Assembly: GCF_038397745.1 (NCBI RefSeq)
Contig: NZ_CP151636.1
Location: forward strand, 4,092,001-4,156,000
Source: Microbacterium sp. LWH11-1.2
GTDB taxonomy: Bacteria; Actinomycetota; Actinomycetes; Actinomycetales; Microbacteriaceae
Direction: 5' to 3'
DNA length: 64,000 bases
Shown piece by piece: positions 17,305-27,965 of the stretch; the stretch's first letter is position 1; every line of letters starts with the position of its first letter. The translations under genes were made by a program, and so were the position numbers. The notes beneath the pieces are model-generated. The model was given only the letters and a program-made list of their open reading frames with translations, had not been told where the DNA came from and did no database searches.

Positions 17305-17906
17305 GACGAGACCTCCTGGATGTCGCGGATCGCGATGTCGATCGCGACGATGACGAGCTCTGTGTGCAGGCGCAGTCGCCTGTCGATTTCCGCGCGGAGA
17401 CGATCCGCGAGAAGCGGGATCGGCTCGCCGTGGAAGACGTTCGCCTCGATCTCGACCCGGATGGGTGTCCCCGGCACCGTGACGTCGCCATCGAGTCGGC
17501 AGCGCCCGAGCAGCAGTCCTGGTACCGCGTTCTCGGCCGATCGGATGAGGCCGCGCACCGCGCCCTCGGTGATCGCGAGATCCGCGCCCGGCTCCGGCGA
17601 CCCGAGCGGGATCCTCCGGCCCGCGCGCGCATCGATCGCGATGCCCGCGAGGATCCGGTCGACCCAGCCCGCCTCGACCTCGGGAGCCGCCGCGGCATCG
17701 GCGTCGATCAGCTCGCCGCTCAGTCCGTGGAGACGCTCGAGGGCGTCGAGGGCCAGCTGACAGCCCGGCGACTCCTCGATGGAGCGGTTCAGCGGCTGTC
17801 TGCCGGCGTCGAGGTACTCCGTCAGCTCCTCGATGGTGTGCCCGTCCAGATCGGTCGGCTCGAGTCCGAGTCGACGGCGGTCGGGGGTGCCGTGGTCGTC
17901 GCTCAT
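17301..17906 (-). CDS. Asp23-like protein with possible anti-sigma N-terminus
   Basis: 201 aa. The C-terminal half (about 110-200) resembles Asp23/Gls24: ITEGAVRGLIRSAENAVPG, then TPIRVEIEANVF and a final HTELVIVAIDIAIRDIQ strand. The N-terminal 90 residues contain TIEELTEYLDAGRQP and SPGCQLALDALERL, reminiscent of short anti-sigma domains but without a full HxxxCxxC zinc motif. Its ATG overlaps the sigma factor stop (ATGA). Such tight coupling is typical for a sigma/anti-sigma pair, so control of the upstream sigma factor is a reasonable inference. Confidence 0.6.
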   Translation of the reverse strand: MSDDHGTPDRRRLGLEPTDLDGHTIEELTEYLDAGRQPLNRSIEESPGCQLALDALERLHGLSGELIDADAAAAPEVEAGWVDRILAGIAIDARAGRRIPLGSPEPGADLAITEGAVRGLIRSAENAVPGLLLGRCRLDGDVTVPGTPIRVEIEANVFHGEPIPLLADRLRAEIDRRLRLHTELVIVAIDIAIRDIQEVSS

Positions 17907-18469
17907 CGCCACTCCTCCATCCGTACGATCATGTACTTCCTCGCACGGGCCAGCAGGCCGCGTGCGGTCGTGACGGGTATGCCGAGCTCCTCGGCGATCT
18001 CGTCGTACGAGTAGCCGCCCATCTCGCGGAGGACCCAGCATTCGCGCTGTGCATCCGGGAGCTCGCGCAGTGCGGCCCCGAGTGCCGCGATCCCGGCCCG
18101 CGCCTGCACGACCTCATCCGGTGAGGTGTGCGCGGGGGCAGGGCGGTCGAGGTCGTCGATGTCGACGACGGGACGGAGCGCGCGAATCCGGTCGACGGCC
18201 TTGCGGCTGACGATCCTCATCAGCCAGCTCTTGACCTTCGACGGATCCTCGAGCTCGGAGAACCGCTGCCATGCGGTGACGAACGCCTCCTGCACCACGT
18301 CGTCCACGTCGGCCGAGGCGTTCAGCATCCGGTGGGTGTACGCGCGCATCATCGGCGTGTACCGCCGGACGAGCACCGCGAACGACTCGACGTCGCCATC
18401 CATGGCGCGTCCGGCCACGATGCGGTCGTCGGCGTGCTCGAGCGCGCTGCGAAAGCGTTCGTCTGCCAT
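17903..18469 (-). CDS. ECF-type sigma factor (sigma-70 family)
   Basis: 188-aa RNA polymerase sigma factor. Region 2 is visible at about 26-95: FAVLVRRYTPMMRAYTHRML, DVDDVVQEAFVTAWQRFS and SWLMRIVSRKAVDRIRA. Region 4 is at about 130-185: LRELPDAQRECWVLREMGG, then YSYDEIAEELGIPVTTARG and LLARARKYM. Placement among three Asp23/Gls24-type genes implies that it controls envelope stress genes, including its own cluster. ATG 18469 has GAGGTGAG upstream. Confidence 0.92.
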   Translation of the reverse strand: MADERFRSALEHADDRIVAGRAMDGDVESFAVLVRRYTPMMRAYTHRMLNASADVDDVVQEAFVTAWQRFSELEDPSKVKSWLMRIVSRKAVDRIRALRPVVDIDDLDRPAPAHTSPDEVVQARAGIAALGAALRELPDAQRECWVLREMGGYSYDEIAEELGIPVTTARGLLARARKYMIVRMEEWR

Positions 18470-18545
18470 CTGCTCACCTCCTCGTCCCGATCCCCCAGGA
18501 GATTCGGAACGGATGCGCCATCGGATCGGATCATCGCGCATCGAC

Positions 18546-18959
18546 TCAGTCGTCGTCCGTCGCGATGTGCACGTCGTTGACCGTGACGTTGACCTCGGAG
18601 ACCTCCTTGCCGACGAAGTCGACCATCGCGCGATGGATCGCAGCGCGCACATCGTCGGCGACCTTCTGGAGGGAGACCGGGTACTCGGCGACGATGGTCA
18701 CGTCGACGGCGACCTGTGTCTCGCCGACCTCGACGGCGATGCCCTGCGTGAGGTCGCTGGTGTTGAGCGCATCGCGGATCGCGCCGACCATGCGGGCGGC
18801 TCCTCCGCCGAGGGCGTGCACGCCGCTCACCTCGCGCGCAGCGATGCCGGCGATCTTGGCGACGACGGCATCCTCGATCGTGGTCGTGCCGAGCGCGAAC
18901 GCCTCATGAGGCGCGACGGCCGGGGTCCCGGCCTGAGCGGCATTCGTCACATTCGCCAT
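18546..18959 (-). CDS. Asp23/Gls24 family envelope stress protein
   Basis: 137 aa and the clearest Asp23/Gls24 member here: TTTIEDAVVAKIAGIAAREV, SGVHALGGG, then IAVEVGETQVAVDVTIVAEY, the helix SLQKVADDVRAAIHRAM and the ending VSEVNVTVNDVHI. It is the first gene of the run 18959 to 16939; the ECF sigma gene starts 76 bp downstream. A GGAG ribosome site precedes the ATG. In this family the protein is abundant and tied to the envelope through partner membrane proteins, which are not encoded here. Confidence 0.9.
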   Translation of the reverse strand: MANVTNAAQAGTPAVAPHEAFALGTTTIEDAVVAKIAGIAAREVSGVHALGGGAARMVGAIRDALNTSDLTQGIAVEVGETQVAVDVTIVAEYPVSLQKVADDVRAAIHRAMVDFVGKEVSEVNVTVNDVHIATDDD

Positions 18960-19099
18960 GGTGGGCTCCTTCGTACATGTCTCGCATCCGCGCGGGGTGC
19001 GGGTCGCAGGTCAGCGACACCACTAGGACGGATGCCGGGCGCCGATCGTCACAGATCCGTCCGACATTTCTCTGTGAAGCGTGCCGCCGGGACTCACAG

Positions 19100-19133
19100 T
19101 GCACTCCAAGCTTGAGAGTGCAAACTTGCACTC
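19100..19133. promoter_or_regulatory. Nested operator palindromes before the TetR/MFS operon
   Basis: TGCACTC (19100-19106) and GAGTGCA (19116-19122) form one inverted repeat. GAGTGCAA (19116-19123) and TTGCACTC (19126-19133) form a second, perfect 8+8 palindrome sharing the middle half-site. The second ends just before the TetR start codon, as expected for autorepression. Confidence 0.7.
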
Positions 19134-19134
19134 T

Positions 19135-19746
19135 ATGGAGCAAGGTGCAGATTCACTGAGAGAGCAGCGCAAGCGGGAGACCTCGCGTGCGCTGACGAAG
19201 GTCGCCAGGCGGCTCACGGCAGACCGAGGCTTCGCCGGCTTCACGGTCGAGGAGCTCTGCGCCGAGGTCGGGGTCTCCCGGCGCACGTTCTTCAACTACT
19301 TCGAGAGTAAGGAGAACGCGGTCTTCGGCTTCGCCACCATCGACTCCCGGCAGGAAGCCCTCGAGGAGACGTTCCTGACGGAGCGCGGAGAACTGCTGGA
19401 CGACTTCCTCCGCCTGACGATCCTCCGGTTCGGACTCTTCAACCCGCTCGAGGACGCCGTAGAGCTCTTCGCGGTCGTCGAGCAGGAGCCGCGGCTGCTG
19501 AAGGCCGCGTTCGAGCAGATCGCGAAGAACGAACGCCGCGACATCGAGCTGATCGTGCGCCGCATGGGCGATGTCGCCGATGCCGACCTGCGCGCCGAGG
19601 TCATGGTGCACTCCGTCGGCGCCCTCGTGCGGCTGTCCATGGACCAGCTCCTGCACCACCACTCGACCGATACCTTCGAGGCGCTCATCACGCGACGTCT
19701 CGAACTCGCCCGCTCCGTCTACGCACCGACACAGAAAGTCGACTGA
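19135..19746 (+). CDS. TetR-family repressor of the adjacent DHA2 efflux pump
   Basis: 203 aa. The N-terminal helix-turn-helix (about 14-60) reads FTVEELCAEVGVSRRTFFNYF, the TetR signature. The remainder is a helical ligand-binding domain ending in LELARSVYAPTQ. ATG 19135 directly follows an operator palindrome. The MFS efflux gene starts on the next base after its stop, so the two form an operon, and this protein probably represses both until a drug-like ligand binds. No ribosome site is evident and the -10 is unclear. Confidence 0.9.
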   Translation: MEQGADSLREQRKRETSRALTKVARRLTADRGFAGFTVEELCAEVGVSRRTFFNYFESKENAVFGFATIDSRQEALEETFLTERGELLDDFLRLTILRFGLFNPLEDAVELFAVVEQEPRLLKAAFEQIAKNERRDIELIVRRMGDVADADLRAEVMVHSVGALVRLSMDQLLHHHSTDTFEALITRRLELARSVYAPTQKVD

Positions 19747-21432
<1,686 letters not shown>

Positions 21433-21530
21433 CGCGGGACCGGCGCGGCATCCGCTCGTGATCCTGTCAAGGGGCTACCCGTCTCCTCCTGCTCCCGGCA
21501 TCCTTCACAGTGAGGACAGGCAGGAGAATG

Positions 21531-21830
21531 ATGGAGCAGGCGTCAGACCCACGGTTCGTGCTGACCCCGGTCAGCACCGAGGCCTGGGCGATCCACGACC
21601 TGCAGTATCCCTACGGCGATCACCGGCGGATCGTGTGCCGGATCTACGAGGACACGCCGACCGATGTCGAGGTGCTGTGGTTGCGCGACCTCCCGCTGGC
21701 CCCGCGCTATCCGTCCGTCGACGACGTCCTCGAGTCGGTCCGCCGCTTCCAGGACGCATCCCGCGCCACGCGCCCGATCCCGATCCCGCACCGGCCGCCG
21801 CCCTCGCTGCGGCGCGGAGAGCGCGGGTGA
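21531..21830 (+). CDS. Small protein of unknown function
   Basis: 99 aa, with no family recognised. It contains FVLTPVSTEAWAIHDLQYP, WLRDLPLAPRYPSVDDVLE and a Pro/Arg-rich end, a likely small alpha/beta fold without membrane segment or signal. AGGAGA lies three bases before ATG 21531. A second ATG directly upstream (21528) and GTG 21510 are alternative starts. G+C and codon use are native. It ends 13 bp before the convergent AIM24 gene. Confidence 0.6.
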   Translation: MEQASDPRFVLTPVSTEAWAIHDLQYPYGDHRRIVCRIYEDTPTDVEVLWLRDLPLAPRYPSVDDVLESVRRFQDASRATRPIPIPHRPPPSLRRGERG

Positions 21831-21843
21831 TCCGCAGGGTCCT

Positions 21844-22557
21844 CTAGGAGGTGCTCGAGCTGCCGGAGCGTTCGGTCAGGTAGGGCTCGATGGCTGCCGC
21901 GAGCTTCGCGGGCGTCATCGACTGCAGCCAGATGCGTCCGGGGCCGTGGATCTCGGCGAGGAACAGCGAGTCACCGAAGAACTTGTTCTTGATGCCCTTG
22001 ATCGAGGTGAACTGCAGATCCATGTTCGCGTCGAACATGGCGAGGTGCCCCGGGTGGATGAGAAGCGACTGACCCGCCGCGAGCGTGTACTCCGTGATCT
22101 CCCCTGCGAGCTGCACCCACGCCGTACCGGAGCCGGTCAGCTTCTGGAACACGACGCCGGCGCCGCCGAAGATCCCTGCGCCGAGCTTCTTCTGCAGTCC
22201 GACCGTGACCTCCACATCGCGTGTGCTCGCCGTGTACGAGCCCGCCTGCACCATGAACTGATCGGCCGCGTCGATGTCGATCTGACGGATCGTGCCCGGC
22301 AGCTGCGCCGCGAACGCGACCAGGCCGCCCTGCGCGGGAGCGGTGTACTCGGTGAGGAACAGCTGCGCGCCGCCCAGCACGCGCTTCAGACCGCTCATGA
22401 AGCCACCCTGTCCTCCGGTGCCGTGCACGGTCGACGTGTCCAGGGCGAACCCCGGGGACATCCAGGCCACGTCCCCACCCTCCGCGACGATTCTCTCGCC
22501 CGGGTCGAGCGTGACCTCGAGGACGGGCATGGTCGTTCCTGAGATGGATGACTTCAT
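21844..22557 (-). CDS. AIM24 / TIGR00266 family protein
   Basis: 237 aa, all-beta AIM24-type protein. Typical features are GERIVAEGGDVAWMSPG near the N-terminus, FLTEYTAPAQGGLVAFA, a glycine-rich KKLGAGIFGGAGVVFQKL segment and ITEYTLAAGQSLLIHPGHL. In fungi AIM24 acts in mitochondrial inner-membrane organisation; the bacterial role is not established. ATG 22557 is chosen because TATGGT ends seven bases upstream, giving a probable leaderless mRNA; another ATG lies at 22569. Confidence 0.85.
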   Translation of the reverse strand: MKSSISGTTMPVLEVTLDPGERIVAEGGDVAWMSPGFALDTSTVHGTGGQGGFMSGLKRVLGGAQLFLTEYTAPAQGGLVAFAAQLPGTIRQIDIDAADQFMVQAGSYTASTRDVEVTVGLQKKLGAGIFGGAGVVFQKLTGSGTAWVQLAGEITEYTLAAGQSLLIHPGHLAMFDANMDLQFTSIKGIKNKFFGDSLFLAEIHGPGRIWLQSMTPAKLAAAIEPYLTERSGSSSTS

Positions 22558-22612
22558 GCATCCGACCATAGACGCGGCGACGACCGGCGCGCCAGCCTCT
22601 TCCGCCCCGCGG

Positions 22613-22885
22613 TCAGTACTCCCATTCGGCGTGCGCGTACTCCCCCAGGTCCGACGGCGGCCCGGTCCTCGGGTCGTCATCGATCGCGATGACGACCCGG
22701 CTCGACCGCGAGATCAGCGCGCTGAGGCGAACGCCCTGGGAGATGAAGCCGACGAAGGTGCCCTCCGATCGCGCGGCATCCTCGATCCGGCGCATCAGGT
22801 CTTCGAGGTCCTGCCCGGGACTGAGCAGGAAGTCGTGACCGTCGATGTCGACGTGGGTATGAGTTGTTGCCGGTGCAGGGCTCAT
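22613..22885 (-). CDS. Small protein of unknown function
   Basis: 90 aa, mildly acidic, beginning MSPAPATTHTHVDIDG. It has a predicted helix (DLEDLMRRIEDAARS) between strands (FVGFISQGVRLSALI, SRVVIAIDDD), a small alpha/beta fold without recognised motif, signal or membrane segment. The C-terminus HAEWEY is acidic and aromatic. It lies upstream of the AIM24 gene on the same strand. No function assigned. Confidence 0.55.
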   Translation of the reverse strand: MSPAPATTHTHVDIDGHDFLLSPGQDLEDLMRRIEDAARSEGTFVGFISQGVRLSALISRSSRVVIAIDDDPRTGPPSDLGEYAHAEWEY

Positions 22886-22960
22886 GGGGTGAACGTACGC
22901 GCCCGCAGCCGACTCCCTCAGGGGGTTGCGCTCACGCCTCCGATGCGCACGGCCATGAGG

Positions 22961-24985
22961 TCACGGCTTCCGGGGGTGGTCATCGACCTTCACGAGCGTG
23001 CGTCCGCGCAGGGTGTAGACGACACCCTCCTCGTCGACGTTGAGGTGCGGTCCGCTGTACCAGCCGCCGTTGATGGCCGCCACGACGGTGGTGACCTCGA
23101 AGGACTTCGGGTCGATGCGGAACAGCGTGGTGTCGGAGACTCCGTAGATCACGCCACGAGCCGCCTTCATGGCCACGAACCCGGGGGCGATGGACTTCAG
23201 ATCAGCGGTGTGGACGATCTTCCGACGCGGGCGGTCGATCACGAACAGGGTGCCCCGCTGCGTCAGCGCGAAGAGGTGTCGACCGTGGCTCGCGAGAGCA
23301 CCGATCCCGTTCGCCTGCGCGGTCTCGATTCGCCAGAGCTCTCGATGAGCGATCGGATCCCACGCCACGATCGTGCCGCGCGGGCCCGTCTTCTGCGCGT
23401 TGTCGCCGCCGAGATAGGCGACGCCGTCCACGGAGACGACCGCACGGACGAGCTGCACGTCATCGATCGGATTGATCGCGTGCGTGCTCGCGCCCGTACG
23501 GGGGTCGTACGTCCAGAGCGAGCCACCGCCCTCGGTGTCGGCCTGCGCCGCCACCAGGAGCAGCCCGTTGCAGTCGTCCCAGTGCGTGTCGAGCGGCCGG
23601 TTCTGCTCGGAGGGGAACGACGCCACGCGGCGGATCGGCTCCCCGGAGGAGGGATCGTAGGACCAGATCCCCTGCGAGTTGTACTGACCGGTGAAGAGCA
23701 CACCGCCGATGACCTCGGCATCCTTCGCCTCACCCGGTGCACGGAGGTTGATGACCTCGCCGCTGCCGAGATCGTGGCGCGCGATGCCGCCGTTTCCCCC
23801 CACGTACGCGAAACCGGCGCCGACCGCGATGCCCATGCAGGTCTGCGCACTGATCGGCGCGCCCGCATCGCCGAGATCGACCTCCGACCGAAGGGTGCCG
23901 TCGCGGTCGAAGGCCGCGACGACCGCGTATCCCGACACCGCGACGAGTCCGCCGTCGTGGGCATCGAGGCCCCAGATCTCGCCGAGCTCGATGGTCAGCG
24001 GAAGCTGCTCGACCGCCGCCGCTCCCGGTGACCAGCGCAGCACGCCCGCCTCGTTCGCGCAGTACACGTCGCCGTCGATCACGGCGAAGCTCTTGGCGGT
24101 CTTGCCGATCGAGGTGACGAGCTCGTACGACGTGTGATCCGCGAGCGAGATCGCGGCGATCTTCGACTGTTCGAGGGAACCCGCGGTCGATGCGAGCAGC
24201 CGATCGCCGTCGACGGCGAGTTCGCGGATGCTCGGGTCGTTCACCATCTCGGACGGCGTGATGTCGGTGAACGCGGCCGACGCGCGGTCGTACGCGTAGA
24301 GCGCCGCCCGGCTGGTCTCGGTGCCGCCGCCGAGCGTGCTGCCGGCGCCGAAGTAGACCGTCTGGTCGGTCGCCGCCACCGCACGGGCCAGCGTCGCCTT
24401 CGGATCGGGTACCCCGAGGCTCGTGACGGCCCCGGTCGACGGGGAGTACTGCCAGAGGGCCGGCGCGCCGGTGCCACCGCCGCCGACCGCGAAGACGGTG
24501 CCGTCGGGAGAGACGGCGAGATCGCGCACATCGCGGTCGCCGATCCGCCCGATCGAGACGGCGGGAGCGGAGAGATCGGCGAGGTCCCACCGGTAGAGGT
24601 TGTCGTTTCCCGCGGCCTTCTGCAGGATGCCGGCGTAGAGGACCTTCCGCACCGGATCGACCGCCAGCGCCTGGATGCTGTGCCCCGTGGCGAGCGTCGT
24701 CGAATGGGTCACCGTGCCGGAGGCGACGTCGAAGGCGAGGATGCCGGTCGGCTCGAGGTTGCGCGAGCCGATGTAGCAGACGCCGTCGAGGAGCACTCCG
24801 CTCATGAGGGAGTACTGCAGGATGCCGGGGCCGATCTCGGTGATCGTCGTCGAGCCGCGCCCGGCTCGCACGAGCGACGAGGCCTGAGCGGGCGACGGCG
24901 AGACGATGCCGACAGCGGCAGCGAGCAGACCGCCGGCTCCGGCGAGCAGCACGGTGCGGCGGGACATCGCGGTGTTTTCGGACAT
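22961..24985 (-). CDS. Tat-exported beta-propeller (PQQ/WD40-like) protein
   Basis: 674 aa. The N-terminus MSENTAMSRRTVLLAGAGG carries a twin-arginine motif, a hydrophobic stretch and a PAQA cleavage site, so it should be exported folded. The remainder is a chain of short beta repeats with GG..L..YDP.TG-type turns (LWQYSPSTGAVTSL, GIWSYDPSSGEPIRR, LWTYDPRTGASTH) as in seven- or eight-bladed propellers. No enzyme motif is visible, so it may bind ligand or recognise carbohydrate outside the membrane. It is the last gene of the sugar ABC importer and dehydrogenase cluster, 65 bp after the dehydrogenase, with an AGGAG ribosome site. Confidence 0.8.
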   Translation of the reverse strand: MSENTAMSRRTVLLAGAGGLLAAAVGIVSPSPAQASSLVRAGRGSTTITEIGPGILQYSLMSGVLLDGVCYIGSRNLEPTGILAFDVASGTVTHSTTLATGHSIQALAVDPVRKVLYAGILQKAAGNDNLYRWDLADLSAPAVSIGRIGDRDVRDLAVSPDGTVFAVGGGGTGAPALWQYSPSTGAVTSLGVPDPKATLARAVAATDQTVYFGAGSTLGGGTETSRAALYAYDRASAAFTDITPSEMVNDPSIRELAVDGDRLLASTAGSLEQSKIAAISLADHTSYELVTSIGKTAKSFAVIDGDVYCANEAGVLRWSPGAAAVEQLPLTIELGEIWGLDAHDGGLVAVSGYAVVAAFDRDGTLRSEVDLGDAGAPISAQTCMGIAVGAGFAYVGGNGGIARHDLGSGEVINLRAPGEAKDAEVIGGVLFTGQYNSQGIWSYDPSSGEPIRRVASFPSEQNRPLDTHWDDCNGLLLVAAQADTEGGGSLWTYDPRTGASTHAINPIDDVQLVRAVVSVDGVAYLGGDNAQKTGPRGTIVAWDPIAHRELWRIETAQANGIGALASHGRHLFALTQRGTLFVIDRPRRKIVHTADLKSIAPGFVAMKAARGVIYGVSDTTLFRIDPKSFEVTTVVAAINGGWYSGPHLNVDEEGVVYTLRGRTLVKVDDHPRKP

Positions 24986-25050
24986 GGTGGAGCTCCTTGG
25001 GTCGTCGTTGAACTGCGGAGGGGTCGGGGACTCGGGTCGGAGAAGTGCGG

Positions 25051-26055
25051 TCAGGCGGTGATGGCGAGGAGATCCGGTGCGATCTCGTGCCGGAGCGGCT
25101 CGCCGCGGGCGATCCTCCGGAGCTCGTCGAGCATCGACCCGGAGAGCCGACCGAGCTCCGCACCGAGGGATCCGGCGATGTGCGGCGTGAGAAGGGCGTG
25201 CTCCGAGGCGTACAGCGGATGGTCCGTCTCCAGGATCCAGGGGACGGTGACGTCGAGGATGGCGAAGAGCTCGCCGTCGACGACCCTGCGGGTGAGGGCC
25301 TCCTGATCCACCAGTTCGCCCCGCGCCGTGTTGATCAGGGTCGCACCGCGGCGCATCATGCCGATGCCGCGGGCGTCCACCAGATCACGGGTCGACGGCA
25401 GCGAAGGCGCATGCACCGAGACGACGTCGCTCGTGCGCAGGAGCTCATCGAGCGGGACCGAGGCGACGCCCAGCGCTGCCGCCTCGGCGTCGCTCAGGTA
25501 CGGGTCGTAGACCACGACCTCGAACGTGTAGGCCTTGAGCATGTCGATCACGATCCGGCCGATCTTCGACGCGCCGATGATGCCGATCCGCTGCCCGTAG
25601 TTCCCCATCCCCGGGAAGGCGGCTTCGATGTCGAAGTCCTCCTGGAGGTCCCGGTATCGACGGGCGATCGGGAGCACGCGTTTGCCCGCGAGGACGATCA
25701 TCGCGACCGCGTACTCGGCGACGGGCACGGCGTTGGCCGCGGCCGCCGAGCTGACGCGCACCCCGCGGTCGAGGACTGCGCGATCCAGGTAGGGCTTGAC
25801 CGTGCCCGCCGCGTGCAGAACCGCCTCGAGTCGAGGTGCGGCATCCAGCAGCGCGGCGTCGAGTCGTGGTGCCCCCCAGCCGGTGATCAGCACCTCGACG
25901 TCGCCGAGGATCCGACGCGCGGAAGCCGAATCGAACTCGGTGAGGTGACCCGCGACCTCGCCGACGCCCGCGTACTCCGTCATCGTCCGCGCCGAGAACA
26001 CGCGCTGCCTGACGGATTCCGGCATCGCGAAGGCGATCACGGGGCGGCGGCTCAT
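25051..26055 (-). CDS. D-isomer-specific 2-hydroxyacid dehydrogenase family protein
   Basis: 334 aa NAD-dependent dehydrogenase. The Rossmann motif reads GIIGASKIGR (about 156-165). The catalytic Arg is in NTARGELVD and the catalytic His in LLTPHIAGS; the acid lies in VTVPWILETDHPL, where the usual xEPL is altered. Family members interconvert 2-oxoacids and 2-hydroxyacids or reduce sugar acids. It is translationally coupled to the upstream ABC permease (ATG 26055 overlaps its stop), so it probably acts on the product of the imported substrate. Confidence 0.88.
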   Translation of the reverse strand: MSRRPVIAFAMPESVRQRVFSARTMTEYAGVGEVAGHLTEFDSASARRILGDVEVLITGWGAPRLDAALLDAAPRLEAVLHAAGTVKPYLDRAVLDRGVRVSSAAAANAVPVAEYAVAMIVLAGKRVLPIARRYRDLQEDFDIEAAFPGMGNYGQRIGIIGASKIGRIVIDMLKAYTFEVVVYDPYLSDAEAAALGVASVPLDELLRTSDVVSVHAPSLPSTRDLVDARGIGMMRRGATLINTARGELVDQEALTRRVVDGELFAILDVTVPWILETDHPLYASEHALLTPHIAGSLGAELGRLSGSMLDELRRIARGEPLRHEIAPDLLAITA

Positions 26056-26969
26056 TTGACGCTCCCCGCGGAGAGGCCCGCCCGCCAGAACCGCTGCAGC
26101 ATCACGAACGCGATGATCAACGGCAGGACCGAGACGAAGGATCCGGCGATGACGAGGGTCGAGAACTCCGGGTTCTGCTGCACCTGGCTCTGCCACAGCG
26201 CGATGCCGACGCTGGAGGGGAACAGATCGCGGTTCTGCAGCATGATCAGCGGGAGCATGAAGTTGTTCCAGATGCCCACGAACTGGAAGAGCGCGATCGT
26301 GACGAACCCCGGCACGAGCATCGGGAGTCCGACCTGGAGGAAGCTGCGGATGGGGCCCGCTCCGTCGACGCGCGCGGCCTCGAGAGTCTCCGCGGGCAGA
26401 TAGCCCGAGGAGAACACTCTCGCGAGGTACACGCTGAACGGGTTGCACAGGGTCGGGATCAGCACCGCCCAGATCGTGTTCGTGAGACCGATCGACGCCG
26501 CCAGCAGATACAGCGGGATCACGGTCGCAGTGTTCGGGATCAGCACGCCGACGAGGACCGAGGCGTAGAGGCCCCGCTTGCCGCGGAACTCGAACTTGTC
26601 GAAGGCGTACCCGGCCATCAGGGAGACGAACCCTCCCACGACGGCGCCGACTCCGGCGTAGAGGATGCTGTTGCCCAGCCAGCGCAGGAAGATGCCGTCG
26701 TCCTGGCCGAGCAGTCGCTGCATGTTCGCGACGAGATCCGACCCGAAGGCGAAAGCGTCTCCGGAGTAGAGCTCGCCGGCGTTCTTCGTCGCGGCGAACA
26801 CGAGCCACAGCAGCGGCAGCACCATGTAGGCCGAGCCGAGGATCAACAGGCCGTTGACCGCGACCTTCGACGGCAGGTGACGCCCGCCGGCGAGGTTTCG
26901 ACGAGGGGCCCGCGGCGGTTTCACGGGTGCCGCGGCGCGGGGCACGGGACGATCGATCACGGCGGTCAT
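26052..26969 (-). CDS. Carbohydrate ABC transporter permease (MalG type)
   Basis: 305 aa with a Pro/Arg-rich cytoplasmic N-terminus and six transmembrane helices. The EAA loop that contacts the ATPase reads ETLEAARVDGAGPIRSF, the CUT1-family signature. It forms the membrane channel with the permease encoded just upstream. Both ends overlap neighbours by four bases (ATGA). No ATPase gene is in this operon, so a shared MsmK-type ATPase must serve it, as is usual for CUT1 importers in actinobacteria. Confidence 0.94.
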   Translation of the reverse strand: MTAVIDRPVPRAAAPVKPPRAPRRNLAGGRHLPSKVAVNGLLILGSAYMVLPLLWLVFAATKNAGELYSGDAFAFGSDLVANMQRLLGQDDGIFLRWLGNSILYAGVGAVVGGFVSLMAGYAFDKFEFRGKRGLYASVLVGVLIPNTATVIPLYLLAASIGLTNTIWAVLIPTLCNPFSVYLARVFSSGYLPAETLEAARVDGAGPIRSFLQVGLPMLVPGFVTIALFQFVGIWNNFMLPLIMLQNRDLFPSSVGIALWQSQVQQNPEFSTLVIAGSFVSVLPLIIAFVMLQRFWRAGLSAGSVK

Positions 26970-27895
26970 TGCGCCCTCTCCTTCGAGGTGAATCGGGTGA
27001 CGACGAACGACAGCAGTCCGGCGAGCAGGGCGAGGATGATCGACGCTGCTGCGGCCTGAGGAAGGTCGTTCCGGTTGAAGGCCGCGTCGTACGCCCACAT
27101 GTTCGGCACCCAGGTGCTGGTCACCGCGGTCGTCGCGGAGGACAGGATCTTCGGCTCGGTGAACAGCTGGAGAGAGCCGATCACGGTGAACAGGAGCGCG
27201 ACGCCGATCGCCGGCCAGACCAGAGGAGTCTTGATCGAGAACGCGGTGCGGATCTCCCCCGCGCCGTCCACCCTTGCGGCCTCGAGGATCTCGCGCGGCA
27301 CGGCCTGGAGCGCGGTGAAGAGGATGATCACGTTGTAGCCCGCCCACTCCCACACCGCGATGTTCACCATCGAGGGGAGCACGAGCTGCACGGAGAGGAA
27401 GTCGATCCCGATGCCACCCGATTCGAGCGCCTTCACGATCGGGCTCACGCCCGGGGTGTACAGGTAGGCCCAGATGAGAGCCGCGATCACTCCCGGAACC
27501 GCGTGCGGCAGGAAGAGCAGCAGCTGGAATGCCCGCTTGGCATAGGCGACGGCCGAGTCGAGCAGGAGCGCGAGCACCAGGGCGACGACGAGCAGCGACG
27601 GAACGTAGAGCAGGCAGTAGAGGGCGAGGCGCCCGAAGCCATCGGTGAAGGTGCGATCCGCGAGGACCTCGACGTAGTTCCCGAGACCCACGAACTCGGT
27701 GGTCGAGCCGCCGAAGCCGAGGCCGCTGCGCTTCTCGGCGAACAGACTCATGCCGATCGCGTAGATCACCGGGGCGATCATCGTCAGGGCGAAGAGCGTG
27801 AAGAAGGGGATCAGGAAGACCGAGGCGGTGCGCCCGCCCGTTCCCGGGATCGTCTTCCTCGTCCGCCGCTTCGCGGGTGCCGGAGTTGTCATCAT
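26966..27895 (-). CDS. Carbohydrate ABC transporter permease (MalF type)
   Basis: 309 aa (or one residue shorter from ATG 27892) with six transmembrane helices. The EAA motif is EILEAARVDGAGEIRTAF. It pairs with the MalG-type permease whose start overlaps its stop. The solute-binding protein gene lies 70 bp upstream in the same direction. The substrate is a sugar or sugar derivative that cannot be named from sequence. Confidence 0.94.
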   Translation of the reverse strand: MMTTPAPAKRRTRKTIPGTGGRTASVFLIPFFTLFALTMIAPVIYAIGMSLFAEKRSGLGFGGSTTEFVGLGNYVEVLADRTFTDGFGRLALYCLLYVPSLLVVALVLALLLDSAVAYAKRAFQLLLFLPHAVPGVIAALIWAYLYTPGVSPIVKALESGGIGIDFLSVQLVLPSMVNIAVWEWAGYNVIILFTALQAVPREILEAARVDGAGEIRTAFSIKTPLVWPAIGVALLFTVIGSLQLFTEPKILSSATTAVTSTWVPNMWAYDAAFNRNDLPQAAAASIILALLAGLLSFVVTRFTSKERAQ

Positions 27896-27965
27896 CGATG
27901 TCCTTCGATCTGAACCGCCGGGCGGGGTCCCTCCCCCTGCAACACCCGCCCGACGGAGCATCCGC

